64,000 nucleotides of DNA, from the NCBI RefSeq assembly GCF_003122385.1, contig NZ_CP029255.1, positions 3,782,001 to 3,846,000 on the forward strand, read 5' to 3'. Position numbers and translations under genes: made by a program. The notes below the pieces were generated by a model. That model worked only from the letters and a program-made list of their open reading frames with translations. It searched no databases and had not been told where the DNA came from. This DNA is from Flavobacterium crocinum (GTDB lineage: Bacteria; Bacteroidota; Bacteroidia; Flavobacteriales; Flavobacteriaceae). The stretch's first letter is position 1, and each line of letters begins with the position of its first letter. Below, piece after piece: positions 44,524-53,894 of this stretch.

Positions 44524-45882
44524 ATGAATAAGATATTGATTTGGTCTGTTACTGCTGCACTGGCAGGTTTTCTTTTCGGTTTTGATACCGTAGTTATTTC
44601 TGGAGCTGATAAACAATTACAGCTTCTGTGGCACTCGTCAGATGCCTTTCATGGTTCAGTTGTTATGGCAATGGCATTATGGGGAACTGTAGTTGGTGCA
44701 ATCTTTGGAGGAATCCCAACAAATAAAATAGGACGTAAAAAAACGTTGTTCTGGATTGGGATTTTATATTTCGCTTCAGCAATTGGTGCCGCTTTCGCTA
44801 ATGATCCGTTTGTTTTTGCTGCCTTTAGATTTATTGGAGGTTTAGGAGTTGGTGCTTCTACTATTGCTGCTCCGGCTTATGTATCAGAAATTGCTCCGGC
44901 AGACAAAAGAGGAAGATTGGTTGCTTTGTATCAGTTTAATATTGTATTAGGTATTTTAATTGCTTTTATCTCTAATTACTTTTTAAAAGATATTGGAGAA
45001 AATGCCTGGAGATGGATGATTGGGGTTCAGGCAATTCCTTCTCTTATCTATATTCTTTTTATTTTGACAATTCCAGAAAGTCCGAGATGGCTTTTGTCTA
45101 AAAATCGTGACGAAGAAGCTCGTAGGGTTCTATATAACATTGATCCGTCTGCAAATATTTCAGACTTGATGGACGATTCCCGTGAAAACGGTGTTACGAA
45201 ACATGAAAATATTTTCATGAAGAAATACCGCTTTCCTTTGATTCTGGCTTTCTTAATTGCCTTTTTCAATCAGTTTTCAGGAATTAATGCATTTCTTTAT
45301 TATGCGCCAAGAATTTTTGAAGAAGCCGGCTTAGGACAAAATACAGCCTTATTAAGCAGTATCGGAATTGGAGTTACAAATCTTATTTTCACCTTAATTG
45401 GTGTGGCATTAATTGACAAATTAGGAAGAAAGTTGTTAATGTACATTGGTTCTGTTGGATATATTATTTCACTCGGACTAGTATCGGCTTCTTTCTATTA
45501 CAATTGGGGAGGTTTATCAGTTCCTATTTTCCTTTTCCTTTTCATTGCTTCACATGCAATTGGTCAGGGCGCGGTAATTTGGGTTTTTATTTCAGAAATT
45601 TTTCCAAATCATATTCGCGCATCTGGACAAGCATTTGGAAGTTCAGTACATTGGGTTTTGGCAGCGATTATTCCGTCTTTAATTCCGATGTTGTTTTCAG
45701 AAATCGGACCCGAAGTTGTATTCCTTATTTTTACATTGATGATGGTACTGCAGCTGTTGTTTGTAATTTTTCTGATGCCGGAAACAAAAGGAATCTCTTT
45801 AGAAGCTTTAAGCGAAACACTAACTAAAAAAAATAACCACAAAAATGAAATCAAAGAAACATCTGCCGTTAGCTCTTTATAG
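44524..45882 (+). CDS. MFS sugar porter (probable fructose importer)
   Basis: A 452-residue protein with twelve membrane helices and the sugar-porter signatures: GFLFGFDTVVISGA in helix 1, NKIGRKKTLF after helix 2, APAYVSEIAPADKRGRLVAL after helix 4, PESPRWLL after helix 6, and PETKGISLEAL at the end. It would import a monosaccharide with protons. Its place between the fructan regulator and a GH32 enzyme (overlapping the GH32 start by 38 bases) makes fructose the likely substrate. Confidence 0.93.
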   Translation: MNKILIWSVTAALAGFLFGFDTVVISGADKQLQLLWHSSDAFHGSVVMAMALWGTVVGAIFGGIPTNKIGRKKTLFWIGILYFASAIGAAFANDPFVFAAFRFIGGLGVGASTIAAPAYVSEIAPADKRGRLVALYQFNIVLGILIAFISNYFLKDIGENAWRWMIGVQAIPSLIYILFILTIPESPRWLLSKNRDEEARRVLYNIDPSANISDLMDDSRENGVTKHENIFMKKYRFPLILAFLIAFFNQFSGINAFLYYAPRIFEEAGLGQNTALLSSIGIGVTNLIFTLIGVALIDKLGRKLLMYIGSVGYIISLGLVSASFYYNWGGLSVPIFLFLFIASHAIGQGAVIWVFISEIFPNHIRASGQAFGSSVHWVLAAIIPSLIPMLFSEIGPEVVFLIFTLMMVLQLLFVIFLMPETKGISLEALSETLTKKNNHKNEIKETSAVSSL

Positions 45883-47461
45883 TGCTGCCTTACTGTCGAT
45901 AGTAGGATTAAAACCGTCTTCTGCAACTGCACAAACTTCTGCCGTAACTGTATCGAACACCGCGGAAGAACAAATGTATCGCCCAAATTTTCATTTTACG
46001 CCAAAAAAAGGTTGGATGAACGATCCTAACGGAATGTTTTTCGCCAATGGATATTATCATTTGTTTTACCAGCATTATCCTGATGGAAATACATGGGGAC
46101 CAATGCATTGGGGACATGCCATTTCTAAAGATTTAATTAAATGGGAAGAACAGCCAATTGCGCTTTACCCAGATAAAGACAAATATATATTTTCAGGAAG
46201 TGCCGTTGTCGACACCCACAACACATCTGGATTAGGAACTGGAAAAGCAGCTCCGATTGTTGCCATTTATACTTTGCATGATATGACAAAGGAAAAAGCA
46301 GGCAAAATTGATGTGGAACAGCAGGATATTGCTTTTTCTAATGATAACGGTTTTACATGGCAGAAATTTGAGGAAGGAAATCCTGTCGTGAAAAACCCTG
46401 GAATTAGAGATTTTAGAGATCCAAAAGTATCTTGGGATGAAACTCATAAGCAATGGATTATGGCTTTGGCAGCTCAGGATCGAATTCATTTTTACAAATC
46501 AGCGAATCTAAAAAACTGGGAATTTGCATCTGAATTTGGAAAAAATATTGGTGCTCATGGAGGTGTTTGGGAATGTCCTGATTTCTTCGAAATAAAAGTA
46601 GAAGGTACAAAAGAAACCAAATGGGTTTTAATCGTAAATCTTAATCCGGGCGGACCAAACGGAGGTTCCGGAGTTCAATATTTTGTTGGGGATTTTGATG
46701 GCAAAACTTTTACAATGGACACTACTTTTGCTGAAAGAGTAAATAATGAAAAAGCAGTCTGGGCAGATTATGGAAAAGATAATTATGCCGGAGTAACGTG
46801 GAATAATGTTCCAACTTCAGACGGAAGAAGACTGTTTATCGGATGGATGTCAAACTGGGATTATGCACAGCAGGTTCCAACAACAACATGGAGAAGCAGT
46901 ACGACGATTCCGCGCGAATTGAAATTGGTAAAAAAAGGAAACCATTATAATTTGGTTAGCACTCCGGTGAAAGAAATTAATAATTATGTTTCTAAAACCA
47001 TTAAAACAAAAAGTGCAAACGGTAAGGGAACTTTAAGTTTAATAGAAAATGGTAAAATTGACCTTACTCAGGCAATTTTAAGTTTAGATTTAAAAAACTT
47101 AAAACAGGAAGATTACACTTTTACACTTTCAAATACAAATGGAGAATCTTTAAGTTTCGGTTTAAACAACAAAGAAAATTATTTGTTTGTTGATCGTTCT
47201 AAAGCCGGTAAAATTGATTTCTCAGATAAGTTTGCTTTACCAGTAAGCAAAGCATTTTTGGAAGGAAGCCAAAAAAGTGCCGCTTTTAAAATTATTCTGG
47301 ATAAAACCTCAATTGAAATATTCTACAATAATGGCGAAAAAGTGATGACGGAAATCTTTTTTCTAAATAAACCATTCTCAGCTTTATCTATTTCTTCGAA
47401 AGAAAAAATAGAGATAAACAATTTTAAAATTCAAGAACTAAATTTTTCTAAAAGTCATTAA
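45845..47461 (+). CDS. GH32 fructan hydrolase (exo-type, periplasmic)
   Basis: A 538-residue exported enzyme (signal peptide ending SATAQ). The GH32 catalytic set is complete: nucleophile Asp60 in WMNDPNG, transition-state Asp192 in DFRDPK and acid/base Glu243 in WECPDF. A five-bladed propeller (to about residue 355) is followed by a beta-sandwich module to the end. The canonical WMNDPNG and the absence of a lipobox suggest an exo-acting periplasmic fructosidase, which would release fructose from imported oligosaccharides. The start overlaps the transporter gene. Confidence 0.95.
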   Translation: MKSKKHLPLALYSAALLSIVGLKPSSATAQTSAVTVSNTAEEQMYRPNFHFTPKKGWMNDPNGMFFANGYYHLFYQHYPDGNTWGPMHWGHAISKDLIKWEEQPIALYPDKDKYIFSGSAVVDTHNTSGLGTGKAAPIVAIYTLHDMTKEKAGKIDVEQQDIAFSNDNGFTWQKFEEGNPVVKNPGIRDFRDPKVSWDETHKQWIMALAAQDRIHFYKSANLKNWEFASEFGKNIGAHGGVWECPDFFEIKVEGTKETKWVLIVNLNPGGPNGGSGVQYFVGDFDGKTFTMDTTFAERVNNEKAVWADYGKDNYAGVTWNNVPTSDGRRLFIGWMSNWDYAQQVPTTTWRSSTTIPRELKLVKKGNHYNLVSTPVKEINNYVSKTIKTKSANGKGTLSLIENGKIDLTQAILSLDLKNLKQEDYTFTLSNTNGESLSFGLNNKENYLFVDRSKAGKIDFSDKFALPVSKAFLEGSQKSAAFKIILDKTSIEIFYNNGEKVMTEIFFLNKPFSALSISSKEKIEINNFKIQELNFSKSH

Positions 47462-47645
47462 AAAAGAATAGCAAAAGCACTTTTTCTTTAGTGAAGAAAT
47501 GACTGCTAAAGCTTGAAAACATTCGAAAGATTATTCCTTTCTGACCTTTTATGCTTTATTCTGAAATAGATCGGCCACTTAAAATTGGCATTCGAAATAC
47601 TAACTACGTAATTAACCAATTAAATATAACCAAAACCATTAATTT

Positions 47646-50600
47646 ATGAAAAGTAAGATTATTTATTTTCTATTTTTCTTCTTTCCGATGCTGATGATGA
47701 CGGCTCAGGAAAACGGAATAAAAGGAACGGTCTTTTCGTCTGATGACGGAATGCCGCTTCCTGGAGCGACAGTAATTATTTCAGGAACCAATACCAGTTC
47801 AGTAACTGACTTTGACGGAAATTTTTCCTTGCCGAATGTTGCTCCAGATGCTGTGCTTGTAGTTTCTTTTATAGGATATGCACCGCAATCGATTTCAGTT
47901 AAAGGGCAAAAAACAATCAATATAACACTAAAAGTCGACAACAATCAATTGAATGAAGTTGTTGTAACAGGATACTCTAAACAAAAGAAAACAGATATCA
48001 CAGGCGCAGTTGCCGTTGTAAACATGAAGGAAGTCATGAAACAGCCAGAGCCAAACCCGATCAAAGCTTTACAAGGAAGAATTGCAGGAGTAAAAGTATC
48101 GTCGGATGGTTCGCCAAGTGGAGGAAATACAAAAGTGGTGATTCGTGGCGTGGGGACGCTGAACAATACAGATCCGCTTTATGTAATTGACGGAATGCCG
48201 ACAAAATCCGGAATGCATGAATTAAACCCTAATGATATAGAAACGATTCAGGTTTTGAAAGATGCTTCTTCGGCAAGTATTTACGGTTCCCGAGCTTCAA
48301 ACGGTGTCATTATCATTACAACCAAAAAAGGAAAAGAAGGTAAAATGAGAATCAATTTCAGTACCTATGCTTCCTTTTCTGATTATTCAAGAAAGCTAGA
48401 TGTACTAAATGCAAACCAATTTGGGCAGGCGCTTTGGCAGGCCAATATCAACGACGGTTTAAATCCGAATAATAATAATTTACGCTATCAGTTTGACTGG
48501 TCGGTTAATAACAATAAACCGCAATTGAATAAAGTTTTAGTTCCGGAATATTTAGATGCAGAACAAACCATAAAAGCATCAAATACAGATTGGTACGATG
48601 CAATTTCTCAAACCGGAGTTGCCAATTCTTATGATTTGTCTGTTTCGAATGCTTCTGACAAAGGAAATTATGTTTTCTCTCTGGGTTATTATGGAAATGA
48701 AGGTGTTGTAAAAACGACTGATTTTGAAAGAATTTCTGCGAGAATGAACAGTTCTTATAAATATTTTGATGGTAAATTAGTTATCGGAGAAAACTTCAGT
48801 TTAAACCGTACCAACGAAGTGACAGATCCAGGTGTTTTAGATCCTGCACTTAGAGCTTTGCCAATTATTCCGGTGCATACTGTAGACGGAATAGGCTGGG
48901 GAGGACCGGTTGGAGGAATGAACGACAGACAAAATCCGGTTCGTCTCTTAGAATATAATAAAGACAATAATTACGATTATTTGCGTCTTTTTGGTAACGC
49001 TTACGCGGATTTGGAAATCATTAAAAACCTGCACATCAAAACCAGTTTCGGAATGGATTATGGTTTTTACAAAAAACGCACGTTACAAAGAAGCTATAAA
49101 TCAGGTTATCTGCAAAATGATCAAACGTCTGTTACAATCGACCAATCGATCAGCGACAAATGGACTTGGACGAATACAGCAATTTATAGCTTAAACTTTG
49201 GAAAAAGCAATCTGAATTTGATGGCGGGAACGGAGATGTATAAAGACACTTACGATACAAATACATTACGTAAAAATGACTTTTTGATCGAAACGCCGGA
49301 TTATATGTATCCAGATGCAGGAACGGGAGAATCTTTTACAAGCGGAACTTCGACTGTATATTCTTTGCTTTCTTATTTTGGAAAAGCAGATTACGAGTTT
49401 GATAATCGTTATTTGGTTTCGGCTACAATTCGTCGTGATGGTTCTTCTCGTTTTGGAAAAAACAATCAATTCGGAACATTCCCGGCAGTTTCAGCGGGAT
49501 GGAGAATCAGCAATGAAAATTTCATTAAAAATAGTGCTCCTGTTTTTTCAGACTTAAAATTAAGAGCAGGATGGGGACAAACCGGAAATCAGGAAATCAG
49601 TAATACGGCTGTTTATTCGCTTTATCTAGCAAGTTATGCAGGCGGAAGTCCAACTTGGGCAACGTCTTACGGAACAGCTTACGATATTGCAGGAAACGGA
49701 AACGGATTACTTCCGTCTGGTTTTATCGCAACGCAATCAGGAAATGATGATTTGAAATGGGAAACGACTACACAAACCAATATTGGTTTGGACTTTGGTT
49801 TATTCAAACAAAAATTAAGCGGATCTATAGATTATTATATCAAGAAAACAGATGATATTTTGGTTTTGCCACCTTATTTAGGAGTTATTGGAGAAGGTGG
49901 AAATCGTTGGGTAAACGGAGCATCTATGGAAAATAAAGGTTGGGAATTTTCTTTAGGCTATCACGACGAAACTTCATTTGGATTGAAATATGATATTTCT
50001 GGAAACATTTCGGCAAACAAAAATAAGATTACAAAATTGCCGGATGAAGTAAAAAACAACTACGGAGGCGACGGATTGGATGATAATATTTTAGGACGTC
50101 CAATTAATTCGATGTACGGATATGTTACTGACGGATTATTTACAAGTCAGGATCAGGTTGATAATTCAGCTATTCAGGAAGGAAAAGGACTTGGAAGAAT
50201 TCGTTACAAAGACTTAAATGGCGACGGAACAATTACGGATAAAGACCGCACGTGGATTGGAAATCCTAATCCGGGATTGTTGTACGGAATCAATTTAAAC
50301 TTGTCTTATAAAAACTTTGATTTTACCACTTTTTGGGAAGGTGCAACTGACGTTGATGTGATTAACAACACAAAATATCAGACTGATTTTTGGAGTGTTG
50401 ATGACGTAGGATCAAATAAAGGAACTCGTTTACTGAATGCTTGGTCTTTGGATAATCCAAATTCAACTATTCCGGCACTGACAACAGTTGACAGAAATGC
50501 GGAGTCAAGATTTTCAACTTATTATGTAGAAAACGGAAGTTATCTAAAACTGAGAGTTTTACAGTTTGGCTACAGTCTGCCAAAAGATTTACTGAAAAAA

Positions 50601-50750
50601 CTAAGCATGGAAAGTTTCAGGTTTTATATCAGCGGTCAAAATTTATTGATTATTGATGCTAAAAACTTTACGGGAGTTGATCCGGAAAATGCAGGTTTTG
50701 GATATCCTCAGCCAACAACTTTTACGGCAGGTCTTAATTTTACTTTATAA
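47646..50750 (+). CDS. SusC-family TonB-linked transporter of the fructan locus
   Basis: A 1034-residue outer-membrane protein: signal peptide (ending MMTAQ), carboxypeptidase-D-like domain (about 22-100, IKGTVFSSDDGMPLPGATV), plug (NEVVVTGYSKQKKTDITGA; DPLYVIDGMPTKSG; IYGSRASNGVIIITTKKG) and barrel to a C-terminal Leu. It has no STN domain, unlike the other two receptors here, which fits control by the hybrid regulator rather than by a sigma/anti-sigma pair. With the SusD below it imports fructo-oligosaccharides. Confidence 0.96.
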   Translation: MKSKIIYFLFFFFPMLMMTAQENGIKGTVFSSDDGMPLPGATVIISGTNTSSVTDFDGNFSLPNVAPDAVLVVSFIGYAPQSISVKGQKTINITLKVDNNQLNEVVVTGYSKQKKTDITGAVAVVNMKEVMKQPEPNPIKALQGRIAGVKVSSDGSPSGGNTKVVIRGVGTLNNTDPLYVIDGMPTKSGMHELNPNDIETIQVLKDASSASIYGSRASNGVIIITTKKGKEGKMRINFSTYASFSDYSRKLDVLNANQFGQALWQANINDGLNPNNNNLRYQFDWSVNNNKPQLNKVLVPEYLDAEQTIKASNTDWYDAISQTGVANSYDLSVSNASDKGNYVFSLGYYGNEGVVKTTDFERISARMNSSYKYFDGKLVIGENFSLNRTNEVTDPGVLDPALRALPIIPVHTVDGIGWGGPVGGMNDRQNPVRLLEYNKDNNYDYLRLFGNAYADLEIIKNLHIKTSFGMDYGFYKKRTLQRSYKSGYLQNDQTSVTIDQSISDKWTWTNTAIYSLNFGKSNLNLMAGTEMYKDTYDTNTLRKNDFLIETPDYMYPDAGTGESFTSGTSTVYSLLSYFGKADYEFDNRYLVSATIRRDGSSRFGKNNQFGTFPAVSAGWRISNENFIKNSAPVFSDLKLRAGWGQTGNQEISNTAVYSLYLASYAGGSPTWATSYGTAYDIAGNGNGLLPSGFIATQSGNDDLKWETTTQTNIGLDFGLFKQKLSGSIDYYIKKTDDILVLPPYLGVIGEGGNRWVNGASMENKGWEFSLGYHDETSFGLKYDISGNISANKNKITKLPDEVKNNYGGDGLDDNILGRPINSMYGYVTDGLFTSQDQVDNSAIQEGKGLGRIRYKDLNGDGTITDKDRTWIGNPNPGLLYGINLNLSYKNFDFTTFWEGATDVDVINNTKYQTDFWSVDDVGSNKGTRLLNAWSLDNPNSTIPALTTVDRNAESRFSTYYVENGSYLKLRVLQFGYSLPKDLLKKLSMESFRFYISGQNLLIIDAKNFTGVDPENAGFGYPQPTTFTAGLNFTL

Positions 50751-50764
50751 TAAAAGATTTAAAA

Positions 50765-52456
50765 ATGAAAAAAATATTATATATAGCAGGATTTTTAGCG
50801 ATAGGTTTCTTCGCTTCCTGTTCCGATTTTTTAGAAAATGATCCGCGTGGCGTTTTGTCAGAAAAAGATATTGTAACGCCTGAGAATGTTGAAGGATTTA
50901 TGAATGCTGCTTACGCTCAATTAGGAAATGATCATTACGATTCTCCGTATAGTTTATGGCCGTTTGGAAATGTTCGTTCTGATGATGCCTACAAAGGCGG
51001 AAGCGGTACAAATGATATCCAAGATTTTCACTTTTTTGAAGTTTCAAATAATATCCGTCCTGATTTTGGAGAGTTGGATAGTTTCTGGTACATCAGTTAT
51101 GTGGGTGTTTCAAGAGCCAATAAAGCGTTGAAAGCTTTGGAACAAATCTCAGAAGCCGATTATCCATTGAAGAAAACACGTATGGCTGAAATGCGTTTTT
51201 TAAGAGGACATTTTTATTTTATGCTGAAAATCATGTTTAGAAATGTGCCTTATATTACCGAAGATGTTCCGGTAGAGGATTATAAAACGATTTCAAACAA
51301 AGCACTTTCAAACGAAGAACTTTGGAATAAAATTGCTGAAGATTTTCAGGCTGCAGCCGATAATTTGCCAGATACACAGCCACAAGTGGGGCGTGCAACT
51401 AAAAAAGCAGCTTATGCTTATTTGGCAAAAACAAGATTGTACCAAGCGTACACACAGGATGAAACATTCAAAGTTACAGGAATAAACCAGCAGCATCTGC
51501 AGGAAGTAATCGTGGCAACAGATAACGTAATTGGAAAAGCAAGTTTGGAGCCTGATTTTGCAAACAACTTCCTGCCGGGAACTTACGAAAACGGAGCAGA
51601 ATCTATTTTCTCAATTCAGTTTTCTGATAATGATGGAACGCTTTACGGAAGATTGAATTTTTCTGATGTTCTTTCTACGCCACAAGGTTTAGGTTGTTGC
51701 GATTTTCATAAACCAAGTCAAAACTTGGTGAATGCTTTTAAAACAGGAGCAAATGGTTTGCCTGAGTTTGACACGTACAACAACGAAGATTTTGATTATA
51801 AAAATATTGATGCCAATACAGTTGATCCAAGACTATATCATACCGTTGCGATGCCAGGTTTGCCTTATAAATATGATCCTGAATTTTTATATGTTGAAGC
51901 TTGGGTTCGTTCTCCGGGAACGTATGGTTATTTTGCTTCATTAAAAGAAAACGTTGCTCCAAATTGCACTTGTGTCGTAAATATTGATCCGTTTTACGGA
52001 AATTCTAAAAATAGAATTCAGATTCGTTATGCTGATGTGATTTTGATGCGTGCAGAAGCTTTGATTGAATTAGGAAGACAATCTGAAGCTTTACCATTAA
52101 TTAATGAAATCAGAGAAAGAGCAGCGCAAAGTACGGGAAGACTGCCGTATGTGAGTAACTTCAAAATCAATACGTATGTGGATGGAAGCAATTGTAACTG
52201 GACACAAGATTTTGCCCGTAAAGCGTTGCGTTGGGAACGTCGTTTAGAATTGGCAATGGAAGGAAGCCGATTCTTCGACCTTGTCCGTTGGGGAATTACT
52301 GATCAGGTTATGAATGATTTTTATGCTAAAGAAAAAACAAAACGTACGTATTATCAGGATGCCTTTTTTGATGCGCACAAAGAGGAGTATTGCCCAATTC
52401 CGTTGAAGCAAATTAATTTCAGTCAGGGATTGTACAAACAAAATCCAGGTTATTAA
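50765..52456 (+). CDS. SusD-family surface lipoprotein of the fructan locus
   Basis: A 563-residue lipoprotein (FLAIGFFASCSDFLENDPRG, Cys near 19) starting 14 bases after susC. It has the SusD helices and motifs: VEGFMNAAYAQLG, RMAEMRFLRGHFYFMLKIMF, AYAYLAKTRLYQAY, RYADVILMRAEALIELGR and RRLELAMEGSRFFDLVRWG. It binds fructan at the surface and closes over the SusC barrel. Confidence 0.96.
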   Translation: MKKILYIAGFLAIGFFASCSDFLENDPRGVLSEKDIVTPENVEGFMNAAYAQLGNDHYDSPYSLWPFGNVRSDDAYKGGSGTNDIQDFHFFEVSNNIRPDFGELDSFWYISYVGVSRANKALKALEQISEADYPLKKTRMAEMRFLRGHFYFMLKIMFRNVPYITEDVPVEDYKTISNKALSNEELWNKIAEDFQAAADNLPDTQPQVGRATKKAAYAYLAKTRLYQAYTQDETFKVTGINQQHLQEVIVATDNVIGKASLEPDFANNFLPGTYENGAESIFSIQFSDNDGTLYGRLNFSDVLSTPQGLGCCDFHKPSQNLVNAFKTGANGLPEFDTYNNEDFDYKNIDANTVDPRLYHTVAMPGLPYKYDPEFLYVEAWVRSPGTYGYFASLKENVAPNCTCVVNIDPFYGNSKNRIQIRYADVILMRAEALIELGRQSEALPLINEIRERAAQSTGRLPYVSNFKINTYVDGSNCNWTQDFARKALRWERRLELAMEGSRFFDLVRWGITDQVMNDFYAKEKTKRTYYQDAFFDAHKEEYCPIPLKQINFSQGLYKQNPGY

Positions 52457-52475
52457 TCTTTAAAGAATCAGCAAT

Positions 52476-53873
52476 ATGAAAAAAGCTTTAAATAAATATT
52501 GGACAAAAATGTCTATAGTATTGGCAATGATTTTTATGATTACTGCCTGCGAAAACAGTTTTGAAACTGGCGGATTAGATGTGAGTTCGCCTTCAAATGT
52601 ACTTTCATTCAAATTAAATGGAGTTTCAGGAAACATTGATCAGGCAACAGGAAAAATTACTGTTGTAATGCCTTACGGATCTGACATAACAGCCATAAAA
52701 CCGGAAGTTGTTTTTGTCGATGGCGCAACATCAAATCCAGAATTAAATTCGGCGATGAATTTTACAAATCCGGTAAAATTCAGAGTGGTTAATGGTAATT
52801 TATACAAAGATTATACTGTCACCACAACCGTTTTAAGCCCAATTAAGAGTTTTACAATTAATGGCGTTGCAGCGACTGTAAACGACATTAGCAAAACCAT
52901 TAATATGACGCTTCCTGAAAATACAGATTTGACAGCGCTTAAACCCGTAATTGAAGTTACAACGGGTGTAACCATTTCACCAGCTTCAGGAGCAACGGTT
53001 GATTTTACAAATGCAGTTACTTTTGTAATAACATCAAACGGAAAAAGCGTTAATTATACAGCAAATGTTGGAGTTCCGGTTACAGGATTAACTGTGGCGT
53101 TTTTAGGAACTGCGGCTACAAGATTCGGAATCACAAATATGGATGAAGTTACGGCTTCAAACTGGTTGTTTGATAACTTCCCAGGAGCTAAATATATTTC
53201 TTTCGAAAGTATACAAAACGGTGCCGATTTAAGTGATATCGATGTGATTTGGTGGCACTTTGATTCGGCTGCAAATTTACCTTCTGTGGCTTATAATCCT
53301 GCGGTTACAAACGCATTGAAAAATTTCAGAACAAATGGCGGAAATTTACTTTTGACTTCATTTGCTTCGCAATATGTTGATGCTTTAGGAATTGTTCCGT
53401 TAGGAAAAGGACCGAATAATGTTTTTGGAGATTTTCCTCCAAATGGATTTGTAGACGGTAATTCGTGGGGAATGTCATTCGTTGGTCATGAAGGTCATCC
53501 AATTTTCCAAGGCCTAACCACTTTTGAAGCCGGAAAAGCCAATTTATTGCAAAGCGGAACTTTTAGATTAAATCATACGGCTTGGTGGTTTTTACCGGAA
53601 TGGGGAGGCTACAATAATGGAGAAGGCTGGAGAAACCAAACAGGAGGAACTAATCTGGCAAGTGAAGCCTGGGATAATGAACTGAATGGAAGAGTAACCA
53701 TTGCAGAATTTCCAAATACAAGCACAAATAAAAATGTAATTGTTATTTCTATGGGGGCTTACGATTGGTACAATGAAACCAATAGCAGCGGAGTACCAAG
53801 TCAGGCAAACGAGTTTATTACAAATATCAAACTGCTGACACAAAACAGTATCAATTATCTAGCGGCAAAATAA
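52476..53873 (+). CDS. DUF4960 lipoprotein, probable surface fructan-binding protein
   Basis: A 465-residue lipoprotein (IFMITACENSFETGG, Cys near 25). The N-terminal part contains two short DUF5018-like Ig repeats (FKLNGVSGNIDQATGKITV at 40-120; FTINGVAATVNDISKTINM at 125-205), then a DUF4960 domain (about 210-465: VAFLGTAATRFGI, DVIWWHFDSA, WWFLPEWGGYNNGEGWRN) with a flavodoxin/amidotransferase-like topology. DUF4960 proteins occur in fructan loci at the SusE/F position and are believed to bind levan or inulin at the surface. It is in the operon, 20 bases after susD. Confidence 0.85.
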   Translation: MKKALNKYWTKMSIVLAMIFMITACENSFETGGLDVSSPSNVLSFKLNGVSGNIDQATGKITVVMPYGSDITAIKPEVVFVDGATSNPELNSAMNFTNPVKFRVVNGNLYKDYTVTTTVLSPIKSFTINGVAATVNDISKTINMTLPENTDLTALKPVIEVTTGVTISPASGATVDFTNAVTFVITSNGKSVNYTANVGVPVTGLTVAFLGTAATRFGITNMDEVTASNWLFDNFPGAKYISFESIQNGADLSDIDVIWWHFDSAANLPSVAYNPAVTNALKNFRTNGGNLLLTSFASQYVDALGIVPLGKGPNNVFGDFPPNGFVDGNSWGMSFVGHEGHPIFQGLTTFEAGKANLLQSGTFRLNHTAWWFLPEWGGYNNGEGWRNQTGGTNLASEAWDNELNGRVTIAEFPNTSTNKNVIVISMGAYDWYNETNSSGVPSQANEFITNIKLLTQNSINYLAAK

Positions 53874-53894
53874 ATCACCTTGAATTTAATTAAA